This document shows, piece by piece, positions 25,041-34,130 of a stretch of DNA of 64,000 nucleotides. Below the pieces are notes generated by a model, which worked only from the letters and a program-made list of their open reading frames with translations, was not told the DNA's origin and made no database searches. The first letter of the stretch is position 1, and each line of letters begins with the position of its first letter. Made by a program: the position numbers and the translations under genes. Location of the stretch: positions 62,001 through 126,000 of the forward strand of contig NZ_LGSI01000067.1 of assembly GCF_001698815.1 (NCBI RefSeq), in the 5' to 3' direction. This DNA comes from Pseudomonas syringae (GTDB lineage: Bacteria; Pseudomonadota; Gammaproteobacteria; Pseudomonadales; Pseudomonadaceae).

Positions 25041-25625
25041 ATGCGTGATGACCATCACCACAATGAACACCGCCCCCATCACCGCGACCACGGCGAAGGT
25101 CGTGACGGTTTTGAAAAGCGTCCTCGCGGCGAACGCGGTGGCCGTGGGCCTCGGGTGTTTGCACCGGGGGATCTGAAGTTGCTGTTGCTGGCGTTGATCG
25201 CCGAACAGCCTTGCCACGGCTACGACCTGATCCGCCAGATCGAAAGCATGTTCGATGGCGCCTACAGCCCAAGCCCGGGCGTGATTTATCCGACCCTGAC
25301 CTTCCTTGAAGAAAGCGAATTGATCGAAGGCAGCGCTCACGGCGGCAAAAAACACTACGCCATCACCGAAGCGGGTCGCGCCTCATTGACCGAACAAGCC
25401 GTAGCGCTGGACGGCGTGCGCATGCGCATTGACGTCAGCAAGCGTTCCTTGCGGGGTCATGAACGTCCGCCGGAAATCCATGAAGCGGTAAACAATCTGC
25501 GTCACGCCATGCATCTGCATGATGGCCGCTGGAGCCCCGAAGAAATCCTGCGGGTTCGCGACCTGCTCAATAACACCGCCAAAGCCATCGTCGATGGCCC
25601 CCACGCGTCGGAGAAGTCCGTATGA
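25041..25625 (+). CDS. yqjI: PadR-family regulator, YqjI-like, His-rich N-terminus
   Basis: 194 residues. The first 40 are metal-ligand rich (MRDDHHHNEHRPHHRDHGEG), followed by a PadR winged helix (PGDLKLLLLALIAEQPCHGYDLIRQIESMF, read in parts, and SPSPGVIYPTLTFLEE) and a C-terminal helical dimer domain. This layout matches E. coli YqjI, a nickel-responsive repressor of the ferric reductase YqjH. ATG 25041 follows AGGAG at good spacing. The next gene, a siderophore-interacting reductase, overlaps its stop by 4 bases, the same pairing as in E. coli. Metal response is inferred from the family. Confidence 0.88.
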   Translation: MRDDHHHNEHRPHHRDHGEGRDGFEKRPRGERGGRGPRVFAPGDLKLLLLALIAEQPCHGYDLIRQIESMFDGAYSPSPGVIYPTLTFLEESELIEGSAHGGKKHYAITEAGRASLTEQAVALDGVRMRIDVSKRSLRGHERPPEIHEAVNNLRHAMHLHDGRWSPEEILRVRDLLNNTAKAIVDGPHASEKSV

Positions 25626-26392
25626 ATTCGCAACAATCGATCCACCGAGTCAGCCATGAAATCAAACGGCGTAAGTTGCAGGTGCTGCGCGTTACAGACA
25701 TCACCCCGAAGATGCGTCGGATTACGCTGCACGGGCCGGAGCTGACAGGCTTTATCAGCCAGGGAACCGACGATCACGTAAAGCTGATTTTTCCGCGCAC
25801 CCCGGAAGAACAACGAGCAATGGAAACCATGAAGCTCGGCGCACCGGATGACGGCCCGCGCCCGGCCATGCGCGATTACACGCCGCGTCGTTATGACGCC
25901 GAAAGCGGCGAACTGGACATCGACTTCGTGCTGCACGGCGAAGGCCCGGCTGCAACCTGGGCGGCGCAGGCTCAGCCGGGGCAGTTTCTGCACATCGGTG
26001 GCCCGCGTGGTTCGATGATCGTGCCGGATATGTTCGACAGCTACCTGCTGATCGGCGATGAAACTGCCCTGCCCGCCATCGCTCGTCGCCTTGAAGGCCT
26101 TCCGGCCAATCGCTGCGCGCTGGTGGTGGTCGAGGTTGCGGATATGGGCGAGCAGCAGGTGTTCCAGAGCCAGGCGCAAGTGGATGTGATCTGGATCGTG
26201 CGCGGCGAGCAGGATCTGGTGGACGTCACCCGCCGCCTGGAAATGCCCGAAGGTCAGCTGTACGCCTGGGTCGCCACCGAAGCGGCATTGTCGCGCAGGA
26301 TTCGGCGCGTGCTGCTCGGCGAATTCGGGCTTGATGAAGCACTGGTCAAATGCTCGGGTTACTGGCGACTTGATGAGCGGGATGAGGGGTAA
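25622..26392 (+). CDS. yqjH: Siderophore-interacting FAD/NAD(P)H ferric reductase
   Basis: 256 residues of the SIP family: an FAD-binding barrel (RRITLHGPELTGF; MRDYTPRRYDAESGELDIDF read in parts, with the RxYT-type FAD site) and a C-terminal NAD(P)H-binding domain (YLLIGDETALPAI). Reduces ferric chelates in the cytoplasm to release iron. Coupled to the upstream PadR/YqjI-like gene by an ATGA overlap, so probably controlled by the palindrome cluster at 24994-25019. A REP doublet follows. Confidence 0.9.
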   Translation: MNSQQSIHRVSHEIKRRKLQVLRVTDITPKMRRITLHGPELTGFISQGTDDHVKLIFPRTPEEQRAMETMKLGAPDDGPRPAMRDYTPRRYDAESGELDIDFVLHGEGPAATWAAQAQPGQFLHIGGPRGSMIVPDMFDSYLLIGDETALPAIARRLEGLPANRCALVVVEVADMGEQQVFQSQAQVDVIWIVRGEQDLVDVTRRLEMPEGQLYAWVATEAALSRRIRRVLLGEFGLDEALVKCSGYWRLDERDEG

Positions 26393-26398
26393 ATCCCC

Positions 26399-26488
26399 GT
26401 TGGAGCGAGGCTTGCCCGCGAATCAGGCGACGCGGTGGGCCAGGCGCACCGCGTTATCGTTCTTCGCGGGCAAGCCTCGCTCCAACAG
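26399..26488. repeat. REP doublet (GTTGGAGCGAGGCTTGCC class)
   Basis: GTTGGAGCGAGGCTTGCCCG at 26399 and the inverted CGGGCAAGCCTCGCTCCAAC ending at 26486, lying between two convergent genes (yqjH and the Pr6Pr-like gene). Confidence 0.93.
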
Positions 26489-26502
26489 ATCGCAATAAGG
26501 GT

Positions 26503-27159
26503 CTACGCCCGGCGACCCTTGATTCTATCCACGCCCACCAGCAACAAGCCCACCCCCACAAACCCGGCCAACACCCCGCCCGCATTGATGAACGCTCTGG
26601 TAAACCCAATGGTTCCGGCATCAATGAAGGGGTACATGTAATCGCCAAGGGAATTGCCGCGTAGCAGCACGTAGGCAAAGTAGACAATCGGGTAAAGAAT
26701 CCACAGCAGCACATGCCTGAATCGCAATACGCCCTTGGGCACGTACAGCCACCAATAAAACAGGAACATCAGCGGCATCACGTCGTGGAGCAATTCGTCT
26801 GCGACCCATTGCCAGCCTTCGGGCTGCCACAAATGGCGCAACAGAATGTTGTAGGCCAGACCGACCAGGGCAATGCTGGTCGCAATGCCGCTGCACACCA
26901 CGGGATGGCGAAAAAAACGCTGCGCCGCTGACGTGCTGCTGCTCAGCGCACAGGTCAGGGCAACCGCAACCAGCGTGTTGCTCAATACCGTGAAGAAGCT
27001 GAAAAACCGCACCAGTCCGCCAACCAGGCTGGCGTCGTCTGCCCAGCGCGCGAAGAAAATCAGATACAGCTGAATAACCAGTCCCAACCAGCCCAGGCTC
27101 GCGGCAATGATCGTGTAGCGGCGCTGTCCTTGCGCGGGTTGCGTGTGTTCGGCGTACAT
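26503..27159 (-). CDS. Pr6Pr-family membrane protein
   Basis: 218 residues with six hydrophobic helices and conserved features of the Pr6Pr/FAR-17a-like membrane family: FFSFFTVLSNTLVA in the second to third helix, ELLHDVMPLMFLFYWWLYVPKG and LLWILYPIVYFAYVLLRG (read in parts), with His and Asp in the helices. ATG 27159 is preceded by AAGGA with 9-base spacing; an in-frame start 16 codons upstream is less likely. The biochemical role of bacterial members is unknown. Confidence 0.8.
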   Translation of the reverse strand: MYAEHTQPAQGQRRYTIIAASLGWLGLVIQLYLIFFARWADDASLVGGLVRFFSFFTVLSNTLVAVALTCALSSSTSAAQRFFRHPVVCSGIATSIALVGLAYNILLRHLWQPEGWQWVADELLHDVMPLMFLFYWWLYVPKGVLRFRHVLLWILYPIVYFAYVLLRGNSLGDYMYPFIDAGTIGFTRAFINAGGVLAGFVGVGLLLVGVDRIKGRRA

Positions 27160-27200
27160 CAGTGTTAATCCTTGAGGCCCAGGCTCCAAACCGGACGAAG

Positions 27201-27428
27201 TTACCAACCCTTGCTGCGGTGCAACTTCACATACAGCGCTTCGACTTTTTCACGAGCCCAAGGGGTCTTGCGCAGAAAAGTCAGGCTGGACTTGATGCTC
27301 GGGTCGCTCTTGAAGCAGCGAATATCAATGCGTTCAGCCAGGCCGGACCACTCGTAATGCTCAACCAGAGCGTTGAGGATCTGTTCCAGCGTCACGCCAT
27401 GCAGAGGGTTGGAATGCTGTGTTGTCAT
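27201..27428 (-). CDS. VF530-family (DUF2132) small protein
   Basis: 75 residues matching the VF530 family: NPLHGVTLEQILNALVEHY, IRCFKSDPSIKSSLTFLRKT and PWAREKVEALYVKLH are the usual conserved stretches. The family is described as a small possible DNA-binding fold, but no activity is established. It lies 41 bases upstream of the Pr6Pr gene on the same strand and may be co-transcribed with it. Confidence 0.88.
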   Translation of the reverse strand: MTTQHSNPLHGVTLEQILNALVEHYEWSGLAERIDIRCFKSDPSIKSSLTFLRKTPWAREKVEALYVKLHRSKGW

Positions 27429-27643
27429 GCGGAACCTTCGAGTTGAATGATCAAGGGCGTTTCAAAGAGCTGCGCACCTTAGCCGAGCCTTCTGACAGCG
27501 GGAAGGGCTTAGCGTGCGAAGGCTTCCGATTGTCGCACCGCTAAAGCCCATTAAAAGTGTAGGACGCATCCTGAACACAGGACGGATAAGCACCTAACCG
27601 AGCCAGCACGGCGAATTGAGGATGGATCGCTCAACGCGGTAAA

Positions 27644-27658
27644 TGTTATGTTATAACA
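27644..27658 (+). promoter_or_regulatory. Zur box upstream of znuD
   Basis: TGTTATGTTATAACA is a near-perfect inverted repeat (TGTTAT/ATAACA around GTT), an excellent match to the Zur consensus. It lies 66 bases before the znuD start, over the likely promoter. The remaining bases of 27429-27724 show no gene. Confidence 0.88.
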
Positions 27659-27724
27659 ACAAATAATATCCCATCGCTCGTCTCCTGCGTTGCTTCGCGC
27701 ATCCGCACTGCCAAGGAAATCAAC

Positions 27725-29761
27725 ATGTCTCGCCCTTCCAGCAAACTGCTCTGGCGTCTGTCGCCACTGGCAACCGCCCTGCTGCTCGCTTCCCCGTCTC
27801 ACGCGGCAAACGTGGTGGATCTGCAACCGCAGTTGATCACCGCAAACCCGCTGGGCAGCAGCCAACTCGCTTCGCCAGCAACGATTCTTGAGGGAGATGA
27901 GCTGACCTTTCAGCAAAAAGGCAGCCTCGGCGAAACACTCAACAAGCAGCCCGGCGTGTCTTCATCCTACTTCGGCCCTGGCGCCAGCCGCCCGATCATT
28001 CGCGGTCAGGACGGCGACCGCATTCGTATTCTGCGCAACGGCGTTGGCGCCCTGGATGCTTCGTCGCTGTCCTATGACCACGCGGTGCCGCTGGACCCGG
28101 TCAACGTCGAGCGCATCGAAATCGTTCGCGGCCCCGCAGCACTTTTATACGGAGGCAGCGCCATTGGCGGCGTGGTCAACACCTTCGACAACCGCATTCC
28201 TACTGAAGCCATCGAAGGCATCCATGGCGCTGGCGAATTGCGTTACGGCGGCGCAGATACCACGCGCAGCAGCGCTGGCAAACTGGAGGCCGGCAACGGT
28301 CAGTTCGCCCTGCACATCGACGCCAATGCCCGGGAGTTCAATGACCTGCGGATTCCCGGTTATGCGCGCACCCATGATCAGCGCGCCAGCGACGAAGGTG
28401 ATGACAAAAAACACCGACTGAGCAACAGCGACGGTCGTCAGGATGGTGGTGCGGTCGGCGGTTCCTACACCTGGGATGACGGTTACGCCGGTTTGTCCTA
28501 CAGCAATTACGACTCCAACTACGGCTCACCCGCCGAGCAGGACGTGCGGATACGTATGCAGCAGGAGCATTACGCGTTCGCTTCGGAAATTCGCAATCTG
28601 GCCGGACCCTTTACTTCGGTCAAACTGGACGCGGGTTACACCGATTACGAGCACCGTGAAATCGAAGGTGGCGAAGTTGGCACCACGTTCAAAAACAAGG
28701 GCTACGAAGCTCGAATCGAAGCACGTCATCAGCCGATCGGCCCTGTGCAAGGCGTGATCGGCGCGCAAATGACCCGTGGCGAGTTTTCCGCCTTGGGCGA
28801 AGAAGCATTCGTCCCGCAAACCGACACAGACGCCGGCGCCTTGTTCATCCTTGAAGAACTGCAAGCCAGCGAGCGTCTCAAGTTGAGCCTTGGCGGGCGC
28901 ATCGAGCACACCCGCGTCGATCCGGACGCCAAGGGCAACGAGCGTTTCGCCAACGCCGAGAACGCCAGCAGCTTTACCGCAGGCAGCCTTTCTTCCGGAG
29001 CCATTTACAGCCTGACACCGATCTTGTCCCTGGCTGCTACCCTGGGTTACACCGAGCGCGCGCCGACCTTCTATGAGCTTTACGCCAACGGCGCGCACGT
29101 CGCCACTGGCACCTACGAGCGCGGCGATGCGAGCCTGTCGAAGGAAAAAGCCGTGTCCAGCGATCTGGCATTGCGCTTCGATAACGGCACGCATAAAGGC
29201 AGCGTGGGCGTGTTCTACAGTCACTTTTCCAATTACATCGGTTTGCTCGGCAGCGGTCGCTCGCTGAACGATGAAGGTGAAGACGACGCCGATGGCATCC
29301 CGGAATATAACTATTCAGGCGTGCGCGCTCGCTTCAGCGGCTTCGAGGCGCAGGATCACTGGAAACTGGGACAAAACCGATACGGCAGCCTCGCTCTGGA
29401 ACTGTCGGGTGATTACACCCGCGCCAAAAACCTCGATACCGGCGAAGCCTTGCCGCGTATTGCACCGTTACGCCTGAACAGCGGTTTGTTGTGGGAACTG
29501 GATAAATGGCAGGCGCGGATCGATGTCGAACACGCCAGCTCGCAACGCAAGGTTCCGGATAACGAAACCGGCACCGACGGCTACACCACGCTGGGCGCCA
29601 GCGCCGGGTACCGATTCGACATGGGCAGCAGCCAGTGGCTGGCGTTCGTCAATGCCGAGAACCTGACCAACCAGACCGTGCGCTACGCCAGTTCGATCCT
29701 GCGCGACATCGCTCCGGCTCAGGGGCGAAGTGTTGAGGTGGGGTTGCGCACGACCTTCTAA
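27725..29761 (+). CDS. znuD: TonB-dependent zinc receptor ZnuD
   Basis: Outer-membrane receptor importing zinc or zinc chelates. 678 residues: signal peptide (about 1-27), plug domain with ASRPIIRGQDGDRIRILRNG and VERIEIVRGPAALLYGGSAI (about 65-140), then a beta barrel ending in an aromatic residue (LRTTF). The plug sequence DASSLSYDHAVPLDPVNVERI is characteristic of the ZnuD branch. ATG 27725 follows AAGGAAATCAAC. A strong Zur box upstream supports zinc control. It resembles the Zur-regulated PA0781 receptor of P. aeruginosa, which lies near the same lon-like gene there but not here. Confidence 0.9.
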   Translation: MSRPSSKLLWRLSPLATALLLASPSHAANVVDLQPQLITANPLGSSQLASPATILEGDELTFQQKGSLGETLNKQPGVSSSYFGPGASRPIIRGQDGDRIRILRNGVGALDASSLSYDHAVPLDPVNVERIEIVRGPAALLYGGSAIGGVVNTFDNRIPTEAIEGIHGAGELRYGGADTTRSSAGKLEAGNGQFALHIDANAREFNDLRIPGYARTHDQRASDEGDDKKHRLSNSDGRQDGGAVGGSYTWDDGYAGLSYSNYDSNYGSPAEQDVRIRMQQEHYAFASEIRNLAGPFTSVKLDAGYTDYEHREIEGGEVGTTFKNKGYEARIEARHQPIGPVQGVIGAQMTRGEFSALGEEAFVPQTDTDAGALFILEELQASERLKLSLGGRIEHTRVDPDAKGNERFANAENASSFTAGSLSSGAIYSLTPILSLAATLGYTERAPTFYELYANGAHVATGTYERGDASLSKEKAVSSDLALRFDNGTHKGSVGVFYSHFSNYIGLLGSGRSLNDEGEDDADGIPEYNYSGVRARFSGFEAQDHWKLGQNRYGSLALELSGDYTRAKNLDTGEALPRIAPLRLNSGLLWELDKWQARIDVEHASSQRKVPDNETGTDGYTTLGASAGYRFDMGSSQWLAFVNAENLTNQTVRYASSILRDIAPAQGRSVEVGLRTTF

Positions 29762-29769
29762 CGCTCTTC

Positions 29770-29855
29770 TGTTGGAGGCTTACCCGCGAATCAGACGCCT
29801 CGGTGGTCCCAGATCCACCGCGCCATCGTTCTTCGCGGGCAAGCCTCGCGCCAAC
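29770..29855. repeat. REP doublet after znuD, left copy shortened
   Basis: The left copy TGTTGGAGGCTTACCCGCGA lacks the GCGAG stretch seen in other copies. The right copy TTCGCGGGCAAGCCTCGCGC ending CAACG is nearly intact with one change. The doublet starts 9 bases after the znuD stop. Confidence 0.82.
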
Positions 29856-30098
29856 GGGCTCTGGAGATTCTCCTGAAAGTCTTGGGTTGCTTCAGGTGCG
29901 ACGCTTTGCCTCACTGTTGCAGCCTTTGCAATGATCCATGTCAATTTCCCTGCTGTTTGCTGAGTCGTTAGCCCCCTATCATTGCCACCTTCAACGGCTG
30001 AATCGATTAATCCTGTTTTTTCGATCCCTTCTCTCGTTTCTTCAAGCGCGAGATGCCGCTTTCGACCCTCACTTAATAACTTAAAAAGAATGCCCCTA
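29856..30098. other. Gene-free stretch before oprB
   Basis: About 240 bases, probably holding the oprB promoter and leader. No convincing -35/-10 pair, operator dyad or sigma54 site could be singled out. Confidence 0.4.
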
Positions 30099-31481
30099 AT
30101 GTCCGATTACCCGAGACGATCTGCTGCCATGGCCGTGCCTGTTCTGCCGCGCCTGCAAACCATCAATGGCTTTTGCGGCCTGCTGGCATTGGGGCTTGCG
30201 ACTTGCGCGCAGGCAGCACCCGCGTTCGACGCCGACTCGCCGTGGATGCTGGGCGACTGGAATGGCAAGCGCAGCGAACTGTCGCAGCAAGGGTATGACT
30301 TCAAGTTGGACTACACCTCCGAGACAGGCTCCAACCTGCATGGCGGTTACAACCATGACAAAGCCGTGCGTTACAGCGATCAATGGGCATTGGGCGCGCA
30401 CCTTGATCTGCAGAAGATTCTCGGCTGGCACGATGCCGAGTTCCAACTGACGGTGAGCAATCGCAATGGCGACAACATCAGCAATGACCGCGTCGGCGAC
30501 CCGCGCACCGGCACGCTTTCTTCGTCCCAGGAAGTCTGGGGCCGGGGCAGCGTCACCCGTCTGACGCAGATGTGGTACCAGCAGAAATTCCTCGATCAGG
30601 CCTTGAGCATCAAGCTCGGCCGTTTCAATCAGGGCGAAGACTTTGGCACCTTCCCTTGCGACTTCCAGAACCTTGCCCTGTGCGGTTCCCAGGTCGGCAA
30701 CTGGGACGGCGGTATTGTCTACAACTGGCCGATCAGCCAATGGGCCATGCGCGTCAAATACCAGCTGACGCCTGAAGTCTTTGCGCAGATCGGCGTGTTC
30801 GAACAGAACCCGTCGAACCTGGAAAACGACAACGGCTTCAAGCTCAGCGGCAGCGGCACTCAAGGTGCCGTGTTGCCGGTTGAACTGGTGTGGTCACCGA
30901 AAGTTGCCGGGCTGCCGGGCGAATACCGCGCCGGTTATTACTACAGCACCGCCGACAGCCAGGATGTGTACAAGAACAGCAATGGTCAGTCTGCTGCCGC
31001 CACCGATGGCGCCTATCGCAGCGCATCGAGCAAACACGGCATGTGGCTGAATCTGCGCCAGCAAGTCACCAGCGTCGACGGCGATGCGAGCCGTGGCCTG
31101 AGCCTGTTCGTCAACGGCACGATGCACGACAAGAAAACCAACATGGTCGACAACTATGTGGCGCTGGGCGGCTTCTATAAAGGCCCGTTCGATGCCCGTC
31201 CGCAGGACGATATCGGTCTGGCCGTCGCGCGCATTCACGTCAACCCGGCGTACCGCAAAAACGCCGACGCACAAAATCGGGCGGCGGCGGTCTACGACTA
31301 CAGCGACCCGGCCTTCATGCCACTGCAAGACACCGAATACAACGCCGAGCTGTATTACGGCGTACACCTGACCAACTGGCTGACTGTGCGCCCCAACCTG
31401 CAGTTCATCCGTCATCCGGGCGGTGTGGACAAGGTCGACGACGCACTGGTCGCGGGCTTGAAAATCCAGTCGTCGTTCTGA
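30099..31481 (+). CDS. oprB: Carbohydrate-selective porin OprB
   Basis: Outer-membrane glucose-type porin, about 460 residues with a cleavable signal (about 1-42, ending CAQA-AP) and the OprB signatures SPWMLGDWNGKRSELSQQGY, KLGRFNQGEDFGTFPCDFQN and a C-terminal IQSSF ending in Phe. Starts at 30090, 30099 or 30129 are possible; all precede the signal peptide and none has a strong ribosome site. It lies 132 bases before gcd on the same strand, the same pairing as PA2291-PA2290 in P. aeruginosa: the porin brings glucose to the periplasmic dehydrogenase. Confidence 0.93.
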   Translation: MSDYPRRSAAMAVPVLPRLQTINGFCGLLALGLATCAQAAPAFDADSPWMLGDWNGKRSELSQQGYDFKLDYTSETGSNLHGGYNHDKAVRYSDQWALGAHLDLQKILGWHDAEFQLTVSNRNGDNISNDRVGDPRTGTLSSSQEVWGRGSVTRLTQMWYQQKFLDQALSIKLGRFNQGEDFGTFPCDFQNLALCGSQVGNWDGGIVYNWPISQWAMRVKYQLTPEVFAQIGVFEQNPSNLENDNGFKLSGSGTQGAVLPVELVWSPKVAGLPGEYRAGYYYSTADSQDVYKNSNGQSAAATDGAYRSASSKHGMWLNLRQQVTSVDGDASRGLSLFVNGTMHDKKTNMVDNYVALGGFYKGPFDARPQDDIGLAVARIHVNPAYRKNADAQNRAAAVYDYSDPAFMPLQDTEYNAELYYGVHLTNWLTVRPNLQFIRHPGGVDKVDDALVAGLKIQSSF

Positions 31482-31613
31482 CCAACGGTTGATTTGAACT
31501 GTCGGTAATACGTTTCAGCAACTAGCGTCAAAGTATCGCCACACGATTCGCCAGGAATCGGCGTCATGAATATCAAAGTTTCAATCACTTAATCTGTCAC
31601 GGAGATTCACACT

Positions 31614-34028
31614 ATGAGCACTGATGGTGCTTTGAGTCGATATCGCTTGCTACCGACGTTGCTCGGGCTGGCGATCTTGTTGATGGGCCTGATCATGTTG
31701 GCGGGGGGTGTCAAACTCCTGCAACTGGGCGGTTCGTTGTATTACCTGCTGGCCGGTATCGGCTTCGCCGTGACGGGCTTGTTGCTCATCACCGGACGCC
31801 GCGCGGCCCTGGGTCTGTATGCGGTGGTTCTGTTCGCGAGCACCGTCTGGGCCTTGTGGGAAGTCGGTCTGGACTGGTGGCAACTGGTGCCGCGTCTGGC
31901 ATTGTGGTTTGCCCTCGGTATCGTCTTGTTGCTGCCCTGGTTCCGGCGCCCCGTGCTGCGTGGCCAACCCGGCGGCCTGGCGACCGGCGCGTTGAGCGTG
32001 GCCGTGGTTCTGGCCGGCGTTGCCGCGCTGGCGAGCCAGTTCACCAACCCTGGCGAAATCAAGGGTCAACTGGACCGCGACACTGCAGGCACCAGCAACA
32101 CCGCGCCGGCCATGCCCGACGGTGACTGGCAGTCCTACGGTCGCACCGCTTTCGGCGACCGCTATTCGCCGCTGGCGCAGATCACTCCGGAAAACGCCAG
32201 CAAGCTGGTTCCGGCCTGGACCTATCGCACCGGCGATATACCTGGCCCGAATGATCCAGGTGAAACCACGGCGGAAAATACCCCGCTCAAGGTCAACGGC
32301 ATGCTGTATGTCTGCACGCCGCACAGCCAGGTGATCGCACTGGACCCGGATACCGGCAAGGAAATCTGGCGCTACGATCCAAAGATCAGCACCCAGAATG
32401 CCGCCAACTTCAAAGGTTGGGCGCACATGACCTGCCGTGGCGTGTCGTATCACGATGATGCTGCTTATGCCGCCGCGCCAGCCCAAAGCCCGGCCACTCC
32501 GGCCGTCGCGACTACCAGCAGCAATGCGTGCCCACGTCGGATCTTCCTGCCGACTGCCGACACCCGCCTGATCGCGCTGAACGCCGACACTGGCAAGGTC
32601 TGTGAAGACTTCGGCAACAAAGGCGCCATCGACCTGAGCGCCAACATCGGCACCTTCGCGCCGGGCGGTTACTACTCCACGTCGCCACCGGCTGTGACCA
32701 AGGATCTGGTCGTGATCGGCGGCCACGTCACCGATAACGTTTCGCTGGACGAGCCTTCCGGCGTAATCCGTGCATTCGACGTACACACGGGCCGTCTGGT
32801 GTGGAACTGGGACAGCGGCAATCCGGACAACACCACGCCACTGGCAGAGGGCCAGAAGTACACCCGCAATTCACCCAATATGTGGTCGATGTTCGCGGTC
32901 GATGAAAAGCTGGGCATGCTTTACCTGCCGATGGGCAACCAGACCCCGGATCAATGGGGCGGCAATCGCACGCCGGAGTCGGAAAAATACAGCGCAAGTA
33001 TCGTGGCGCTGGACATCGCGTCCGGCAAAGTACGCTGGAACATGCAGCTCACTCACCATGACTTGTGGGACATGGATGTGGGTGGTCAGCCGACCTTGCT
33101 GGATATGAAAACGGCGGATGGCGTCAAGCCAGCGGTGCTGGTATCGACCAAGCAGGGCAGCATCTATGTGCTGGACCGCAGCACCGGTCAACCGATCATC
33201 CCGATCAACGAAATCCCGGTCCCTCAGGGCGCGGTGGCGGGCGATCACACGTCGCCGACCCAACCAAAATCCGACCTGAATTTCATGCCGCCGCCCCTCA
33301 AGGAGCGCGACATGTGGGGCGTGACGCCGTTCGACCAGATGCTGTGCCGGATCGACTTCAAATCCTTGCGTTACGACGGCCCGTTCACCCCGCCGTCGCT
33401 GGAAGGTTCGCTGGTTTATCCAGGTAACTTCGGTGTGTTCGACTGGGGCGGCATTTCGGTCGATCCAGTGCGCCAGATCGCGTTCGTGAATCCGAGCTAC
33501 ATGGCCTTCCGTTCGAAACTGGTCCCAGCGGCCGAAGTTGAAGGCGGCCCGGGTCGCAAAAGCGAAACCGAAGGCGTGCAGCCGAACAAAGGCGCGCCAT
33601 ACGGTGTGATCCTTGAAGCACTGCTGTCGCCGATGGGCTTGCCTTGCCAGGCTCCGGCCTGGGGTTATGTCGCGGCTGTCGACCTGACCAGCCACAAAAC
33701 CATCTGGATGCACAAAAACGGCACCGTGCGTGACAGCTCGCCGGTTCCAATCCCGCTGTCCATGGGCGTGCCAAGCCTGGGCGGGACGTTCACCACCGCC
33801 GGTGGCGTCGCGTTCCTGAGCGGCACGCTTGACCAGTATCTGCGCGCCTACGATGTCCGTAACGGCAAGCAGTTGTGGGAAGGCCGCCTGCCAGCAGGCG
33901 CGCAAACCACGCCGATGACCTACACCGGCAAGGACGGCAAGCAGTACGTGCTGGTCGTGGCTGGCGGTCATGGCTCGCTGGGTACCAAGCAAGGCGACTA
34001 CGTGATGGCGTTCAAACTGCCGGATTGA
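31614..34028 (+). CDS. gcd: Membrane-bound PQQ-dependent glucose dehydrogenase
   Basis: Oxidises glucose to gluconolactone in the periplasm, passing electrons to ubiquinone. 804 residues: about five N-terminal membrane helices (1-150, including LGGSLYYLLAGIGFAVTGLL) and a PQQ beta-propeller with GDWQSYGRTAFGDRYSPLAQ, MTCRGVSYHD and WNMQLTHHDLWDMDVGGQPT. Length and N-terminus match Pseudomonas gcd rather than the related quinate dehydrogenase. ATG 31614 after CACGGAGATTCACACT. It may be co-transcribed with oprB. A good intrinsic terminator follows. PQQ synthesis genes are not in the window. Confidence 0.95.
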   Translation: MSTDGALSRYRLLPTLLGLAILLMGLIMLAGGVKLLQLGGSLYYLLAGIGFAVTGLLLITGRRAALGLYAVVLFASTVWALWEVGLDWWQLVPRLALWFALGIVLLLPWFRRPVLRGQPGGLATGALSVAVVLAGVAALASQFTNPGEIKGQLDRDTAGTSNTAPAMPDGDWQSYGRTAFGDRYSPLAQITPENASKLVPAWTYRTGDIPGPNDPGETTAENTPLKVNGMLYVCTPHSQVIALDPDTGKEIWRYDPKISTQNAANFKGWAHMTCRGVSYHDDAAYAAAPAQSPATPAVATTSSNACPRRIFLPTADTRLIALNADTGKVCEDFGNKGAIDLSANIGTFAPGGYYSTSPPAVTKDLVVIGGHVTDNVSLDEPSGVIRAFDVHTGRLVWNWDSGNPDNTTPLAEGQKYTRNSPNMWSMFAVDEKLGMLYLPMGNQTPDQWGGNRTPESEKYSASIVALDIASGKVRWNMQLTHHDLWDMDVGGQPTLLDMKTADGVKPAVLVSTKQGSIYVLDRSTGQPIIPINEIPVPQGAVAGDHTSPTQPKSDLNFMPPPLKERDMWGVTPFDQMLCRIDFKSLRYDGPFTPPSLEGSLVYPGNFGVFDWGGISVDPVRQIAFVNPSYMAFRSKLVPAAEVEGGPGRKSETEGVQPNKGAPYGVILEALLSPMGLPCQAPAWGYVAAVDLTSHKTIWMHKNGTVRDSSPVPIPLSMGVPSLGGTFTTAGGVAFLSGTLDQYLRAYDVRNGKQLWEGRLPAGAQTTPMTYTGKDGKQYVLVVAGGHGSLGTKQGDYVMAFKLPD

Positions 34029-34046
34029 TGATTCGCTGAGGCAGTG

Positions 34047-34080
34047 AAAAAGCGGCTATCGAGAGATGGCCGCTTTTTTT
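34047..34080 (+). terminator. Intrinsic terminator after gcd
   Basis: AAAAAGCGGC/GCCGCTTTTT stem around about 12 loop bases, running into seven or more Ts. It may also serve the convergent minus-strand cluster, since its A-rich left side is a T tract on that strand. Confidence 0.9.
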
Positions 34081-34130
34081 GTTTGTTATGAAACCCGGCA
34101 TCCCTTCCCCTGGACTAGCGACCCAGCGCG

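Noticed and set aside
32871..33992. 373-codon minus-strand frame opposite gcd
   Set aside because: Antisense shadow of gcd; composition rich in His/Arg/Gln and no domain.
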